From: Verpa conica
Taxonomy: Eukaryota; Ascomycota; Pezizomycetes; Pezizales; Morchellaceae
Direction of reading: 5' to 3'
Assembly: GCA_033030425.1 (NCBI GenBank)
Contig: JAUFSD010000004.1
Span: 620,001-684,000 of the forward strand
Length of the DNA: 64,000 nucleotides
Below, piece after piece: positions 10,129-23,030 of this stretch. The position numbers and the translations under genes were made by a program. The notes beneath the pieces are model-generated. The model was not told the DNA's origin. It did no database searches and saw nothing but the letters and a program-made list of their open reading frames with translations. Every line of letters begins with the position of its first letter. Position 1 is the stretch's first letter.

Positions 10129-12328
10129 GTTTTTTGGGGTTGTTTCAGGGATGACAGATGTAAGGTGGTATGGGCTTCTATAGGCATCCTTTATGAGCAA
10201 ATAGTATTAATAAGAATGATTGTATAAACTTAATACTAACCTAAGTGTTGATTTCGCGAGCCAGAGAGTGGAGTTTTCTTTCTTTACACTAGTTCAAAAC
10301 GATTCGAGTAAGGGAGAAGGGAGAGCACCAGCCGTAAGGGTTTGAGATAGGAGCACACAACAAGAAACACAGCTCTCAAACAATGAGGGGAGCGGCGGAG
10401 CGGTCTAGAAACAAAGAATATTGACCAGAATTAGTAAAGTGATATTAGAGGACGAATTTTCGAAAAGAGGGTGGCGGCATCTGTACTAAATCGAAGCTTG
10501 GTGAGTGGGTGAGTGTATCGAATACTAAATTCTATGGAGTTAAGCGTTTTTAGCTTTATGTCCGTTAAACTCCACGCCAACCCTCTACCTATCATCGCAT
10601 AGTGATATCTTTAGTCTCCATAATTACTCAGTGTCCTCTTTCTATGCATGTGCACTTCTCTAGATGTTTTACTAAATCCATGGGATATCACTCGACACAT
10701 GAGATAGGTCTACGTGTTTTGTATTTGTTTTTAAGTTATTACGTAGGACTATATGCAGCTAGGAGTATATAAACGGGTAGAATATAGAGTAAATATAGAG
10801 ACCAAAAGTCTTACTTTATCACATTAGTCCGCTATAGACCGCCGACGCCTCTAGAATCAGCCAAGCCCACATAGGTCAGAAACTACTCAAACACTGCAGC
10901 GCTTCTTGGCCATTCCTTAGGTCATGAGGCCAAGGAGGCTTGGAAATTCAAAGAACCAAAGATATTCTCGACAGTATTAGAATCTACCAGGTTTACTCTC
11001 AAGGCACATGTAGATCACTGTACCTGTCTGCTGATCTAGCCGATCCCAAAAACGTCAGCAGCTTACGACTGCTACGAAATATTGCCCCCCTTTTAGCCCC
11101 CACGATACAACTCCTGAATCAATCATCGTTGTTACGGCCCACGATAGATACCCCAAGTGTCCTCTTTAGAGTCAACACTAAGCCTTGTTAAGGGGCCGCC
11201 TCTAGCTGGGCTTTTACGGTCCAGATCCTGCGGTTTGCCACGAGCCAATTAAGCTTAAAGTTGACAGGGGGGATGTGCTCAGCCAGGTAAAAATAGCCTG
11301 AACATCTAAGTGTTTCAGGTTTCCTTCTATTGGAGCCGATGGTAAACTACGCCTATCGGTCTGTGGGAATGCACTTGCAGGTTCCGCGCCCCGAGCACTT
11401 ATCTGTCGGCCCCTTTGGTCCGCTCTTATCGGTAGCATGCTTCTAGCCATTGACCAGGGGTTTCAGTATACTCGAGGCAGGCAAAAGAACCTCAAAATTC
11501 AAAGTCCCAAGCGTGGATTAAGTCGCAGGTCCACTAGATCAGGGCAAATCAGGAGCCATTAAAAACAAAAGCCATTTCCAAGTTTTTCCCTCCTGTCTAG
11601 AGTAAAACAATAGCCCGTATAGAATCCTGCTCCATCCCTAAACAACCCATGGGCCTCCACCGGATCCCATTCCCATTCCCAGACTGTGGCAAATACACAA
11701 TATCCTAAACATAACATATTACTTAATACTACTACTAGGATAATAAATTTCAAACAAAAGCCTCTTGTTTCCGATTATTTCCTCTTGGAAATTTATCACT
11801 ATAACATTTACCCATAAATCAAGACTTAATAACCATAGGAAATAAACCAGGCCAACCTAAAATAAAAGAAAGAAAGTAAATGAGTGATGTACGGGCGATT
11901 TAAACCGGACGTACAGCCTGTAATGTACTTAAATCATTTCAAAAATATATAAAAAAAAAGCCCTAGATTAGATAGACAGAAGGAATATGCAGATTTGAAG
12001 GGGGGAAATTATCACAAAAGTATAAAAAAAGATAAAACACGAGAAACCAACCCTAATCAAACCCTCCACTCACATAAGATTCCGCCCCTATTCATAGACG
12101 TCCAAGATTTACTTAAAAAAGATAGCTAACTTAAATGCTCATAAATAAAGCAAAGTAGAAAGCAAAAAAGAAAACGCTACCAACAGACAGCAGAAGAGGG
12201 GGTATGAAAGTAGTAAAAATGATAACGCGCCCATCACCTGTCAACCCAACCTACCATTATCATATACCTACAGGAACGACTTTGTCCACGGAGTAACGTT
12301 ATTCCCCAATCACATACAACCATTTAAC
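10129..12328. other. Gene-free stretch
   Basis: No convincing coding frame on either strand. It includes a TATCACTCGA motif near 10685 and, at 11780-12300, A-rich sequence that is probably the 3' flank of the DUF4203 gene. Confidence 0.5.
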
Positions 12329-15300
12329 TTACCGTTTCATTTGCTTATTAGCACCCGCCTGCATCTTCCTTAGTGCTTCTTGGTGTAGCTCTAGCATATC
12401 TCTCTGCCTCATCCTATCATCAATAACCTCATCCCCAAGGTTTTCCATTACGTTCTTCTGTCTCTCCGTCTTCTGTCTCTCCGCTAACACTTGCTGCCGA
12501 CGTTCAGTCGGTATATCATTTCTTCTCTCTGAAATCGCATGTGCTGGGTGGCTACTACCCTGCAAGTCTGACTTGACGCTCTCTCGCCACGACTTCAACA
12601 TTGCTTCACGCTTGTCTACCGGCTGTTGCACAGGTGGGGACCCTCGGCGCCCTTTGTTGAGCGTATTCTGGGCCGAGTGAAGGAGTTCATTACGACGATC
12701 TGAGAGCGGCATATCATCACTGAGCATGGAAGCTCGGTACTGATGGCTGGAGGAATTAGATTTGTCATTTGTTGGTAGCTGCGAGGGATGTGGTGTGAGT
12801 GAGCGTGTTTGATTCATGAATGGGCGGTTTATGAGGCCAGGTGTTTTTGTCCTAACTATTTCTTGATTCTCGGTTGATAGGGGACCATGCTCTGGGAGAG
12901 GGGTGAAGTTTTGCCGACTACGAACAATGCTTTCCCGCTTCCCAATGAGGGTATTTTGCGGCAATGGTGAAGGTGTTTGTCTGCTAGGGCCAGCTGGTGA
13001 AACGCAACGCCCAACAGGAGAAGTCGAAGCTGGTCGTTCATCTTGTGGGGCTAAAGACGTAGAGGATGTACGTAGAGCCGAACGACTTGCCATCAGGTTT
13101 GTTACAGGAAAGCTATTCGACGTTGTCAAGGTTGGAACAAATGGTTCGGACAAAGACATTCTTGACGCAGACCTCGATGGTGGTAGGGAAGGAATATCTG
13201 ATGTTTCTTGAAGCTCTTTCACATGAACTGGTGCAGAAACCTCAACTGAGGTATCGATAATAGTCTGGAATGGCTCTTCGAGTGTATCCAGCTCTGGCTT
13301 CTCGGCGTCCGCTAAATGTTTCGCCCATTCATTTGTGCGGTAATTCTTTACAACTCTAGAACACTTTGTTGCTAACTGCGGAGCACCAATAGCGGAGAGT
13401 GTAGATATGTCTTGTTTTGGGGAAGATGCGAGCACCATATTATCGGGAAATCTTAGATTATTAGGTAATTGCTCAGCGACAGAGGGCGGCGAGGTGGCCG
13501 CAGGGGTTGTCTGAACAGTCGAGTTTGTTTTCGAGTGATTTCCAGTGAATGTACCCTTACCGAGCGAACTTAATATAGAATCCTTGCCACTTTCCGAGGT
13601 CCTCATATCAAAGTCTGGAAGATAATATTCTCCTCCCTTCTCTGGAGTTGACTCCTGGCTTGTCGGGTTACTCGGAATTTTGAACGATGTGCCGGTAGGA
13701 GTTGCATCACTGTCAACTGATAATGGAGATGTGCTTCTCTCCGACACTTCATTGATAGCGGGAAGATCTGCTCTAGAACCTAACGCATCATCTTCTTCGT
13801 CTAAAGTTGCTGCTACACTAGAGGCTTGGTCCCCATCGTCTTCTGGTCTCATAAACACTGGGGCAATAATAGCCCCTGCTAGCCCCTGCATGTCACTCCT
13901 AGTCGATTCACTATCCCATGTAGCAAGTGAAGAAGCTTCTTCATCATTTTCCTCGCCTTCCACGGGTATCGGAACTGGTAGAGGGTTGACTTCGGGTGTT
14001 GGTGTTACTCCTGTGATAATTTCTGGTATCGAAATCGCAGATTGAGATGGCACTCTTTGAGAATGACTTGACTTCCGCATATGAACCTCTGCGGATTGGC
14101 GTCTAGAGCCAGGAGTAGCCTCACCTCCCATCACGATAGATCCAATCTCCTGGATTTCGTCGACACCAACTGTGACCATCCTCTTAACCTGTTCATCTTG
14201 TCCAGTGGATTGCTGGCCCGACACCTCAAGCGACTGCTTTCGACTCCCCATTGCCTGAATATGCTCCTCGCGCTCTTTCCTCATTTCATCTGTCTCCACA
14301 AACTCTTCTGCTTCCCCATTTCTTACTTCTCCACTCTTCTTCCTAAAGTCTTCATCTCCGATTCCAGAATCTGTACGGCTCTTTCCTGTACTTGGTCTTT
14401 CACCTGCTATGACTTCCTCCATAGACTTTCCGCCATATGCCATCTCCCACTGGGCGCGCTCCTCCTTGTGGCCCTCTTCAACCCTTCTGCCGACATCTTC
14501 GTCTAAAGCCTCGAGATCTGCCACTTGTTGACGCTTCTCAGCATCTTTGGCGTCGCGGCGCTGCTTGAATATTTTCCAGAGTTTGACTTGCGACATGACC
14601 CCAAGTGCAGTGATGAGAATAATCACAGCAATCTCAACACGAATCCCACGTGTGTGAGGGTAATTGTTAGTCCCAAGAGGGAAGATGTTATCGTTGAGAG
14701 CTATTTGTCTGGATGTCAGCAAAAATACAATATACAAATTCTAGTGAGATGATCATTACCCCATATATATATCCAAAATTCTTTCAACCCAGCTGTAGAA
14801 AAGCAATCGATCCCCAAAACAATCGCAGTAGCACCTGAAAAGGAAAGCGAAACTATCAAAGCATAGGGACGAGTGACATGGTGAAACGCCAGTGAAAACG
14901 TGATGAAGCAGGATACTGCGATAACAATAAGCTTCCCATAAACTGACGATACTAGTCCACCCGGTTTGAGAACAAGTACTATGAGAACCCGTTAGCGCGT
15001 TTCACTAAGTAACGGCTTAGTACATATTCATGCGTAATCTAACATACACCACATGGAAACGCAGAAGCCACCAAGAAGACAACCTAATGCTTCTGTGACT
15101 TCTGGAAAAATGACTGCTAGTCCGCCCGTTAGAAGGCCTGTTATGATAACCGCCGTGACATAGGCTCCCTGGATTGCATCCACGACAGGTGGGTTCATCA
15201 AATAGACGATCAAAACTGTGACGCCTAGCCCGGACAGGAAGAATGTTGATAGGAATACATGGAGACTGTACAGACTGTCAGTAAAAACCCTTTTACCAGT

Positions 15301-15859
15301 TTGTATGTAAATAGCGAGTCCAATATTTACAATTTTATTTTAATCCCAATTAAACAATAAGGTACCCCAGCAAGCATCAGGGCAACACCTGCAACGGCTA
15401 TTCCTGGGGTAACCTTGGGTTTTATTGGAATACCCCCTTTGTAAACTTGATCCTCAGGATTTACTATTGTATATGCCTCCCTTGTTAGTCCATCAGAAGT
15501 TTTAAATAGTAGAGAGCAGATATTATAGAATAAAGCCACCCACTAGTATTATTTGAACCATCGAGACTGCTATCGATAGTCGGTACAGGTACATCTGTGT
15601 CGGTAGATTCCGCTGTACTCTGTGTCGCAGAAGTCTCCTTGTTTGAAGCAGAGCCCGTAGATGTTGGCTTCACACTTGTAGACCCTGTAGCACCGCTGGC
15701 CACAGAGGCTCCAGTAGTTGAGGGAGAATCGACATTTTCAGAGGCTGTAATAGAAACCCCATCCTGTCGGCGCAGAAATACCCCTCTAGAGGATACGATC
15801 CCATTGAGGAGTGATAGCGCAATGAAGGCGTATAAAGTGAAAAAATAGCCAAAACGCAT
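12329..15859 (-). CDS. TMEM198/TM7SF3-like DUF4203 multi-pass membrane protein with long cytosolic tail
   Basis: Five exons: 15859-15540, 15480-15331, 15274-15048, 14978-14760, 14700-12329; 1095 aa. A signal peptide (MRFGYFFTLYAFIALSLLNG) is followed by a Ser/Thr-rich extracellular segment (about 25-105), then a seven-helix DUF4203 domain (about 120-335): VTPGIAVAGVALMLAGVPYC, VTAVIITGLLTGGLAVIF, ALGCLLGGFCVSMW, LIVIAVSCFITFSLAF, YALIVSLSFSGATAIVLGID and EIAVIILITALGVMSQVKLW among them, with the conserved ALNDNIFPLGTNNYP loop. The remaining ~750 residues are a Ser/Pro-rich disordered tail ending in a charged, probably coiled-coil segment (RRQQVLAERQKTERQKN onward). Vertebrate TMEM198 is linked to Wnt signalling; in fungi the role is unknown. 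The exon 3 acceptor is ambiguous by 9 bases (15274 or 15265, same frame). The first intron has a weak GTGGCT donor. Confidence 0.85.
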
Positions 15860-18800
15860 GGCCGGATATATCTATCAATATCCACTGGTGGCTGTTTGGG
15901 GGGGGGTGCAGAGAGGATATTTGGATATATCTCAAAAGGGAATCAGAGGCTCCCTAACAAAGGACAGATAAAATCCGAGAAAGTCTAAAACATATGGGAG
16001 GAGCCGTGATGCCCTGGTGAAGGGAGAGATGGAGTAAAGGATTGCGAAAACCAGAGGCAGGATCACACGAAGATACAACCACACAGGGTAAGCAAAGCAG
16101 TAAATGACAACAAGTAAATGAGCAGGCGAACGAGTGACAGTGAATTGAGAAAGAATGGACGAATCAGTAACGCAAGGCTGGCATGAAAGGAGAGAATCGG
16201 CCACTGGGATTATGCTGATATCTGCAGCCTTCAGCTTCTGGTGCGGAAAAGAACAACAAAGAATGGGAGAGCTGAGAAGGAAGCAAAGGAAGTATAGGCA
16301 GAATCGGGGAGAGTTCAATTGGTACGGTAACGAAAAGGGATGTGGGCCATAGTTTACAAAGTGGTGGTTGGCTTAATTCACCGTTGGACAAACAAATTCT
16401 TAGAGGCCTACCATACATGTAGCAATATCCCCCGCGGGGCGAGTCCAACTCCCGCCCTATCGTGAAGATACGATGACAAAACCTGTAAATACTGGCTCTT
16501 CTCGCCACATTCCATTTCTCCAAGCTGAAGTGCGCAGTACCATCATCTACTCCTACACCTGTCGGTGATTGAACTGCGCTCTCCCCGCCCTCATAATATT
16601 CTGAGCCAACAGACGTCGCAGGTCTCAAATCCCATACACCAGGTCTCCCCCGCACAGACTTCCTTATCCACTCGGGACTCAATGCCACCCAGTTTCACTC
16701 AATTCAGGGACAGGGGCAAGGGCGCCGACTTGTGTGATGGAATCCCCACTATTTCCTTTGTAGCCATTGGCCTGGATACCCCCACAGCTTGACCGCGGAA
16801 CTACTTTAAAGAGAAGGGGAAATTGCGATGATTTCCAACACCAGACGCTTCCTCGCTTGATCCCGCATGTGCCGTTACACAACTCCAGAGATCGCTGGGC
16901 CCTAATCCGGGCCACACTTGTATACTAAGACTTCACTGGGCGTTCCTGCTCCTGTCAGGCACGTAATTGGGTGTTCCAGACACGACTAATGGAACACGTT
17001 GTTCAGTGGGCCCTATCGCCTATAATAGAAGCAGAATATATTTATGATCGAGCCTACTCGCTGGAAACTCAAGCACATGCGAGGGGAAAACGGCTAGGGT
17101 GTCCATGGATGATGCCTGACATTTTCTGAGTTGTCCTTTCCTGCCTGTGTGGGTATCTACATGAGGAACCTATGATTGCAGGAAAAAAAGAAACATTGGC
17201 CTTCAAACAAAGCTAGGCTCCACGCTCTCAACTGCCGGCTCCCTTGTCTAAAGCAGGCACGCGGTGTCAAGAATTTTACTAAAAGGGAAGTAACGAGTAA
17301 TTTCCTTGCCGTTTCTCGAGTCGGGATTCGAAGTAGTACCGTCATAGAGTTTGGGCCCAGGTGAAAAAGAACCCTGATCACCAACCTGATCGGCAAATAC
17401 ATATCCCTTTGAGTATGTATATACGATATCTATGACATCGCTGGCTACCATAACGGTAAAAAGGCTCTCGCGCGCGCCGAGATACCGCCGGGAAGATCAG
17501 GAGCTGAAGTCTGAGAGACGAAAAGCCATCGTGCGCAAGAGATCTGGCCAGAAGTGACGCGTTTTAGAGTTTACTAGCACTCTCCAAGCGAACCAGCGTG
17601 TGAGACGAGAGATCTTATGAAACCAGGAATCCGTCATCGTGATTTAGGCTATCGTCAATCCTTATGAACAGACCCCGGAAGGGTCGGCTTGTTTGGACGA
17701 CATTGATCAAGAGGCACTCAGGTGCTAAACGCGTCTAGTGCATCATTTGCGCGCGTAGTGTTGCACAGGCAAGTATGTCTTACCACTAACTGTTTCAGCG
17801 CGCCCTACCCGCCAGCCATTGCGTATATGTACCTGTACCTGTTGTCAGGAGCGCTGGTACCTACATGTATTTTTCTAACGTCGCGGCTACATGGCACGGG
17901 AAATAGGTGTACTCTATCTAATCGGAGATTCCACAAGGGCTGGGCAACAGTGCGGAGTGCAGACGGATGCTGAACATGACTTATAATGCCACACGAGGAA
18001 TCGGCAACGTATTGCCGAGCCGATAACAGAAGCCGAGTGACACTGCATGAAGATAAAGTTAGTCGTCATCTCCGAGGGGCGGTGATACCTGTTTTGATTA
18101 CTATTGCTTGCGCTAATAATAATAAACTTGTGGTAAGATGTAATGCGCTCCACTGGGTAATATCTCTAGTGGGCGAACAAATTGCTAATAGTCCCGTGAG
18201 CTTGGTTACATGTATTTGTTCGCGTAGTGCAGCTTGAGCGGAAGGCCCAGAATTTCCCTTGAAGGGAGCCTTACCGGCATTTTATTTCCCTTTATCATAC
18301 ACTGCCTCAGCTGTGCGCTCATTTTGATACATTGGGTTAAGTCTGTTTTTGAGTAGCTATGTCTCAGTTATATCTCTCGAATCAGAACCAAAGTTCCAAG
18401 CGATGGGAGGTTATCGGTTGGTCTGTTTCTTAGTGACAATTATTGTGTGAGCGGGTGGTGAAACGCTGTTTATTGTGTAATTTAGTCTATCCATGGGTCA
18501 GTTTTAAGATAAAATCTTAATCATTGGGTGAGGTTATGTCTTGTTTCTATGATAATGATAGATGTAATCGGGTTAGGGGAAAATTCACCTATACTCAGTT
18601 TACCTAAGTGTATAACCAAATAGCTCCGTACTGGCAGTACCACAATCAGTCCAATTCTAGCTCTCCGATCCCCGGGAATCCCAAATCTCTTCCGGCGCAG
18701 TATCAACGCTGGTTGAAGAGTAGCCGTTGTCACCAATGCCTATTCCCGGTCGGTATGCCGCGGCGCAATACCTAAAGCCAAGCCCATCGCGTACCATACC

Positions 18801-18933
18801 AAATCAGGATAAGTTTGTCCCACCACTAATCTAATTTTTTCGACAACCTCTCAACCCCCACTACAACCTTCCCAAATATCGAAAAGAAGAAAGTCACAAA
18901 TCCGTCAATCCCAATACAAAACGAGGAGAAAAC
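15860..18933. other. Gene-free stretch of about 3 kb
   Basis: Several frames of 60-170 codons exist on both strands (for example 16164-16688 minus) but show no domain or composition bias of a protein, and they overlap one another. The part next to 15860 is likely promoter/leader of the DUF4203 gene. TACATGTA palindromes lie near 16414, 17862 and 18207. Confidence 0.5.
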
Positions 18934-19523
18934 ATGTTCTCGCTCATCCGCAATTCCAGTATTGTCTCGGCACGTCGTGCGTTCTCAACAACTACTTTAC
19001 GAACCGATATCGCGAAGGTGTCGCTTCTTGGCTTCCTTGCAGGAGAGCCAGAGGTCGCAAACTTGCCTAGTGGGAAGGAGATTCTTAGGTATACTGTTGG
19101 GGTTTCGCGCGGAAAAGGGAAAGAAGTTTCCTGGTATAAAGTTGCGAACTTCGAACCTGATGGTCGTGGTGGGAAGGAGTATCTAGCAACTATGCCAAAG
19201 GGGTGAGTGGTGCCCATTTTTCTACTTACTTTTTTTGTAGCTGGGAAAACTCTAGGGTTTTTTGTTTATATACTAACCTTATACCCTCTAGGACCCAGGT
19301 TTATGTTGAGGGTGACTTATCCTTAACCCCCTATGTGAGTGAAGACGGAAAGAAACATAACTATGTCAACATCTCCCAAAGTATGCCCCCCCCTGATTCT
19401 ATATCAATTGTCAATGAAATATATTGACTCAGTTTCGTAGGATCCCTCACATGCATCAGGCGGCCTTTTAACGCAGAAAAGGCACGACTTGAAGAAGAAG
19501 GGGGGGGGGGCGTCGATGAGTAA
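18934..19523 (+). CDS. Mitochondrial single-stranded DNA-binding protein (Rim1/mtSSB type)
   Basis: Three exons, 18934-19202, 19292-19380, 19441-19523, encode 146 aa. The N terminus (MFSLIRNSSIVSARRAFSTTTLR) is Arg/Ser-rich without acidic residues, a mitochondrial targeting sequence. The OB fold follows: IAKVSLLGFLAGEPEV, ILRYTVGVSRG, VSWYKVANFEP, TQVYVEGDLSLTPYVSEDGK, YVNISQ. This is the fungal SSB/Rim1 family, which coats single-stranded mtDNA during replication. Intron 1 has a perfect TACTAAC branch point. Exon 3 adds a short tail RPFNAEKARLEEEGGGGVDE; its glycine run is encoded by a tract of ten-plus G bases, so a sequencing slip there would alter only the last residues. Confidence 0.93.
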
Positions 19524-20691
19524 CCTGGGCATGAATAGAGACAAGTATTCATGAGCTATACCGCGATGACAAAAAAATAATGCAGGTAGGGCTTTGATGA
19601 TATACACGATGAGGAAATTCGTGGCTTTTTTTTCTTTCTTTTTTTTTCCAATTTCCCCGCAGCTTTTACCGCGGATAATGAATGTATAGTATTCATTTTA
19701 GATGTTGGAAGCGATTAGGGGAGGACTTGCATAAAAGAGGCCATATATAGCCTGGGGATTTACGGTTGAACCACTCTGTCCCTTTCGCGGTTTGAGTTGC
19801 TAAAAGTGGTGACTAAGGGAACTAATTCCAAGGGTTCGTTTTGCGAGTGGTAGCCCAGACTATAAAGTAATAATACATGTAGCTGTAAGTTCATATTTTC
19901 CCCTATTAGCCTACTTTAGTATAGTGTGAGGTTTCTTTCTTTAGTATTGATATCATCTACACATCTTATTCCTTTAACTCTTCCTCGAGAAGCAATCACC
20001 ATTAGCCGCATGGCTTGTAAATGTAGCATTGATCCTTCTCTTTATATACAAAAAATCCAAGGATATGAGATATTTGTTCTACCACGAGAAATTAAAGCTT
20101 CTAATCCAGAGCTCCTGAGGTCAATCACATGTAGCCAAACCGGGTGGCTGATTTACAGGCTTCAGGACTATAATGGTACATGTAGCTAATTATATAAAAT
20201 CTAGAAGTTGATGTAATACACTATTTATTCTAGTATCGTTTCTTATGCGTAAGAAATTTCTCTACCACCCTAACCCTGGTCTGTCACTAGGGTTATCGTA
20301 CTTTAAGTCTTGTAGATTTTCAGCATATGATGACTTTGCCCTAATTTCTTCATAATATATCACTCGGATTATCTTCTTACCCTTAACCATTTTTGTTTCC
20401 CTTATTAGCCTTTAATATTCTCTAAACCAATGTTAGGACCTAAGTAAACATAAGGGTTAAAGTTTTGTGAAAAAACCTCTAGGGTGTATTGAGGACTAAT
20501 ATAATATCATGCATTAATACTTAGAGTGATGCCAGCTGAAAAATAGAATATACCATAAACCCACGGCAATATTTTAAACTCGTATAAGTCCTAGAGTTAG
20601 AGTTCTAAGTTTTTCAAGGAAGCTATTTTTTGGGATATCATTCGTAGGTCCATACTATATATATATACATATAGTACTTTGAGTCTAGCTA
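19524..20691. other. Gene-free A+T-rich stretch
   Basis: No gene supported. TACATGTAGCT occurs near 19873 and 20177, and TATCACTCGG near 20357. A TATATATATA run lies at 20656-20670, just before the 112-codon frame. Confidence 0.5.
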
Positions 20692-21030
20692 ATGGATTCG
20701 ATCAAGGCTGCGAGCGATATAGCCGACATTATAGGAGTAGAGCTGTGTATAATTGGGAAAAGAAAAGTGAGTAGGATGAGCGAAAGAGTCAAAGAGGGGG
20801 GAAAGAAGTGGAGAAGAGTGGAGGGCTCGGAAGTGGAAGAAGAATTGTTAGAACTGGGGGTGATGCCTTGGGACATTGGAAATTGGAAGTTTTATGAATG
20901 TCTCGAGCTGCAGTGGCCACTGAAGGAAGAGAAGGATCCAGAGCACTTTGTCGAATTCGAGGAACAGATTGCGGTGAGTGGAAAATTGGAGTATGACTGG
21001 GAGAAAAGAAACGAGTGGGACAAGGATTAA
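20692..21030 (+). CDS. Hypothetical 112-aa charged protein
   Basis: Single-exon frame with ATG about 25-35 bp after a TATATATATACATATAGT stretch that could act as a TATA region. The product is rich in Glu, Lys and Trp (for example GGKKWRRVEGSEVEEELLEL and WPLKEEKDPEHFVEFEEQ), soluble, with no signal peptide or helix of membrane type. No family recognised. It could be a small species-specific gene, a gene fragment, or chance; composition looks more protein-like than the surrounding frames. Confidence 0.4.
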   Translation: MDSIKAASDIADIIGVELCIIGKRKVSRMSERVKEGGKKWRRVEGSEVEEELLELGVMPWDIGNWKFYECLELQWPLKEEKDPEHFVEFEEQIAVSGKLEYDWEKRNEWDKD

Positions 21031-21679
21031 ATTGTGTTTTGTTTTGTTGTTTTTGTTCGGTTAACTGGTGCGAGTACCTTAGCCTCCGGGCTCCATGTAC
21101 TTATGATTAATTAATTAATTCATTCATTCTACCTAATGGCCTGGGCAGCTTGAACGATTATAGCTAAAAGAAAATAATACTATATATTGTCGGAGGACAT
21201 AAATAACCGCCCCCCACATGACAACCAGGAGCTAGCTCCACATAAACATAACACTTTCTCCATTATATAAGTTGGTAGTATATAAATTAACACTTTATTT
21301 CCTTTATTGTTCAGTTTTCTATTCTTATTAATTGTTATTGTAGTGCCTAGTTGGGGTTGGAATTGGGGTATGACTGCGGTTATTTTTTCCCCCAAAAATA
21401 TATACTATATTGTATCTTTCCTGTTTATACTCGCGCGAAATAGCGGTTTTCACCTTAGAATCCTGAAAAGTTTGTATGACTACAAGAGCTAATTATAAGC
21501 TTCTTGAGATATTAATCGCAAAAAAGGCCGTCCCATGTTCAGTACCTACGTAGTTTATACCCAAAAGTAGGGAAAATATACTCTAACAAAGCATACTAAA
21601 AAATTCCTGAGATTCTAGATAGATACATGTGTTTCGAATAGTTATAACTCAGAGTTAAAATATATTATCGCTTGGAATT
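21031..21679. other. Intergenic, 3' flank of STE3
   Basis: A+T-rich sequence with tandem TTAATTAATTAATTCATTCATTC at about 21106-21127. No gene seen. Confidence 0.5.
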
Positions 21680-23030
21680 TTAAGTATGTACATTATTCTT
21701 GTCTTCAATTACTATATCCACAGCCCTTTCAACTCGAATTCCTTCCTCGTTGTATCTATGCCCAGTACCAAAATAAGCTATAGAACCAACCCTTACAGGA
21801 TTAGGTGAAGCGACAAGTGAAATCTCGCGGTGATCAAAGCGGTTTTCTGGACTCGTAGTGGCATCCTCAGTATTTGAGCTCGTAAACCTTGATCTGGACT
21901 GTAGTTAGCCAGAAAGTAAAAATATTTAAGATGTATAAGGGCAATACGCACGAGGTAGAAGATAACAGACGCTTTCCGGAAGCCCAACTCCTTGAGAAAG
22001 TATTGCTCTGATTTGTAGACCATTGGTTATTCTTTGGTGTAATCCTTCCCATGAAAGAATCAGAAATATATCTTTCGACTCCGAGGACCCCTAACCATTC
22101 CCTGTACATCTTTGCTGCGTCATTTCCAGTTCCAAAGAAAGCGAAACACACAAAGCCTGCGACGACTGGAATCCAGCGGTCAAACTGAATCGAGTGTGAG
22201 GGGATAAACGGAATATAATTCCATCCAAGTGTGTGCACAAGTTTCCACGAATATGGTATCAACGGGTTATTGAGGTTTCTATAAAAGACATAGAAGACGA
22301 CCGGGACATTTATGCTAACTAGAAATATGCTGATGACAAAAAGACGTAAGAATCGAGACCTTGTGATGTTAGAGCCGGAATTGCGGATTATTTCGGAAAA
22401 TTGTTGACGGTACTTGTGAACACGAAAAAGGACGAGTCCTAGAGATAAGGTGATTAGTTAATTGACTGATGGCTAATGGGAGAAAAAGGTACTACCTGAG
22501 TAATATGCTGCTATTATAGCGATTATTGGGGGCCAGATGTAAAGAAGCACGATAGTTGGCCATGAGTTATCGACAGATGGCTGGCAGCCAATTATACCGA
22601 TAATATAGTAGCGATTGGGTTGGACAATATAGTGTGCTGACATCATCCAAACTGGGATTCCAAAACAAATCAATAAGTCCTCAGCCAATTCTCTCCTCCT
22701 CACCGACTTTGTTTTCACGACAGAGATATTATCAGACATAATTTTTGCAAGGTTCCGCGAGATGGCTGCTGTGGCGGCCATCATCCCAGCCGAAGCAGCT
22801 ATTATAAGCTTGATTTCAACATCACAAAAACCAGCTCCATTCCATGAATTTTGGAAATTTTTACCGCCCCAGATCGATGCATTGATAAAGCTGATGATAT
22901 TAAATAAGGTGATCCAAACAATCAAGCAAATGGCCGAGGTATTTTTATTTTTAATGTGCCAGGCGAGTGGAACGAATGTGAGAATTATCGAAGCAAAGCA
23001 GGAAGCCAGGAAGATAATTGTAACAGACAT
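21680..23030 (-). CDS. STE3: STE3-type (a-factor class) pheromone receptor, seven-helix GPCR
   Basis: Three exons, 23030-22496, 22438-21948, 21898-21680; 414 aa. The family (fungal pheromone mating factor STE3 GPCR) is recognised from TM1 IIFLASCFASIILTFVPLAW with HIKNKN, TM2 AICLIVWITLFNIISFINAS followed by IWGG, the FCDVEIKLIIAASAGMMAA block with ISRNLAKI (TM3), RRRELAEDLLICFGIPVWMM (TM4), QPNRYYIIGIIGCQP loop, TIVLLYIWPPIIAIIAAYYSG (TM5), LVLFRVHKYRQQFSEI, RFLRLFVISIFLVSINVPVV (TM6) and WIPVVAGFVCFAFFGTGNDA (TM7), then a ~110-residue cytosolic tail. In ascomycetes this receptor binds the farnesylated a-type pheromone and signals through a G protein to the MAPK cascade ending in Ste12. The second intron (phase 0, GTATTG...GGCTAACTACAG) is required to stay open; retention would stop the tail after about 25 novel residues. 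Confidence 0.93.

Noticed and set aside
16164..16688. 174-codon minus-strand frame upstream of the DUF4203 gene
   Set aside because: No domain, odd composition, overlaps other frames; more likely leader or promoter DNA.
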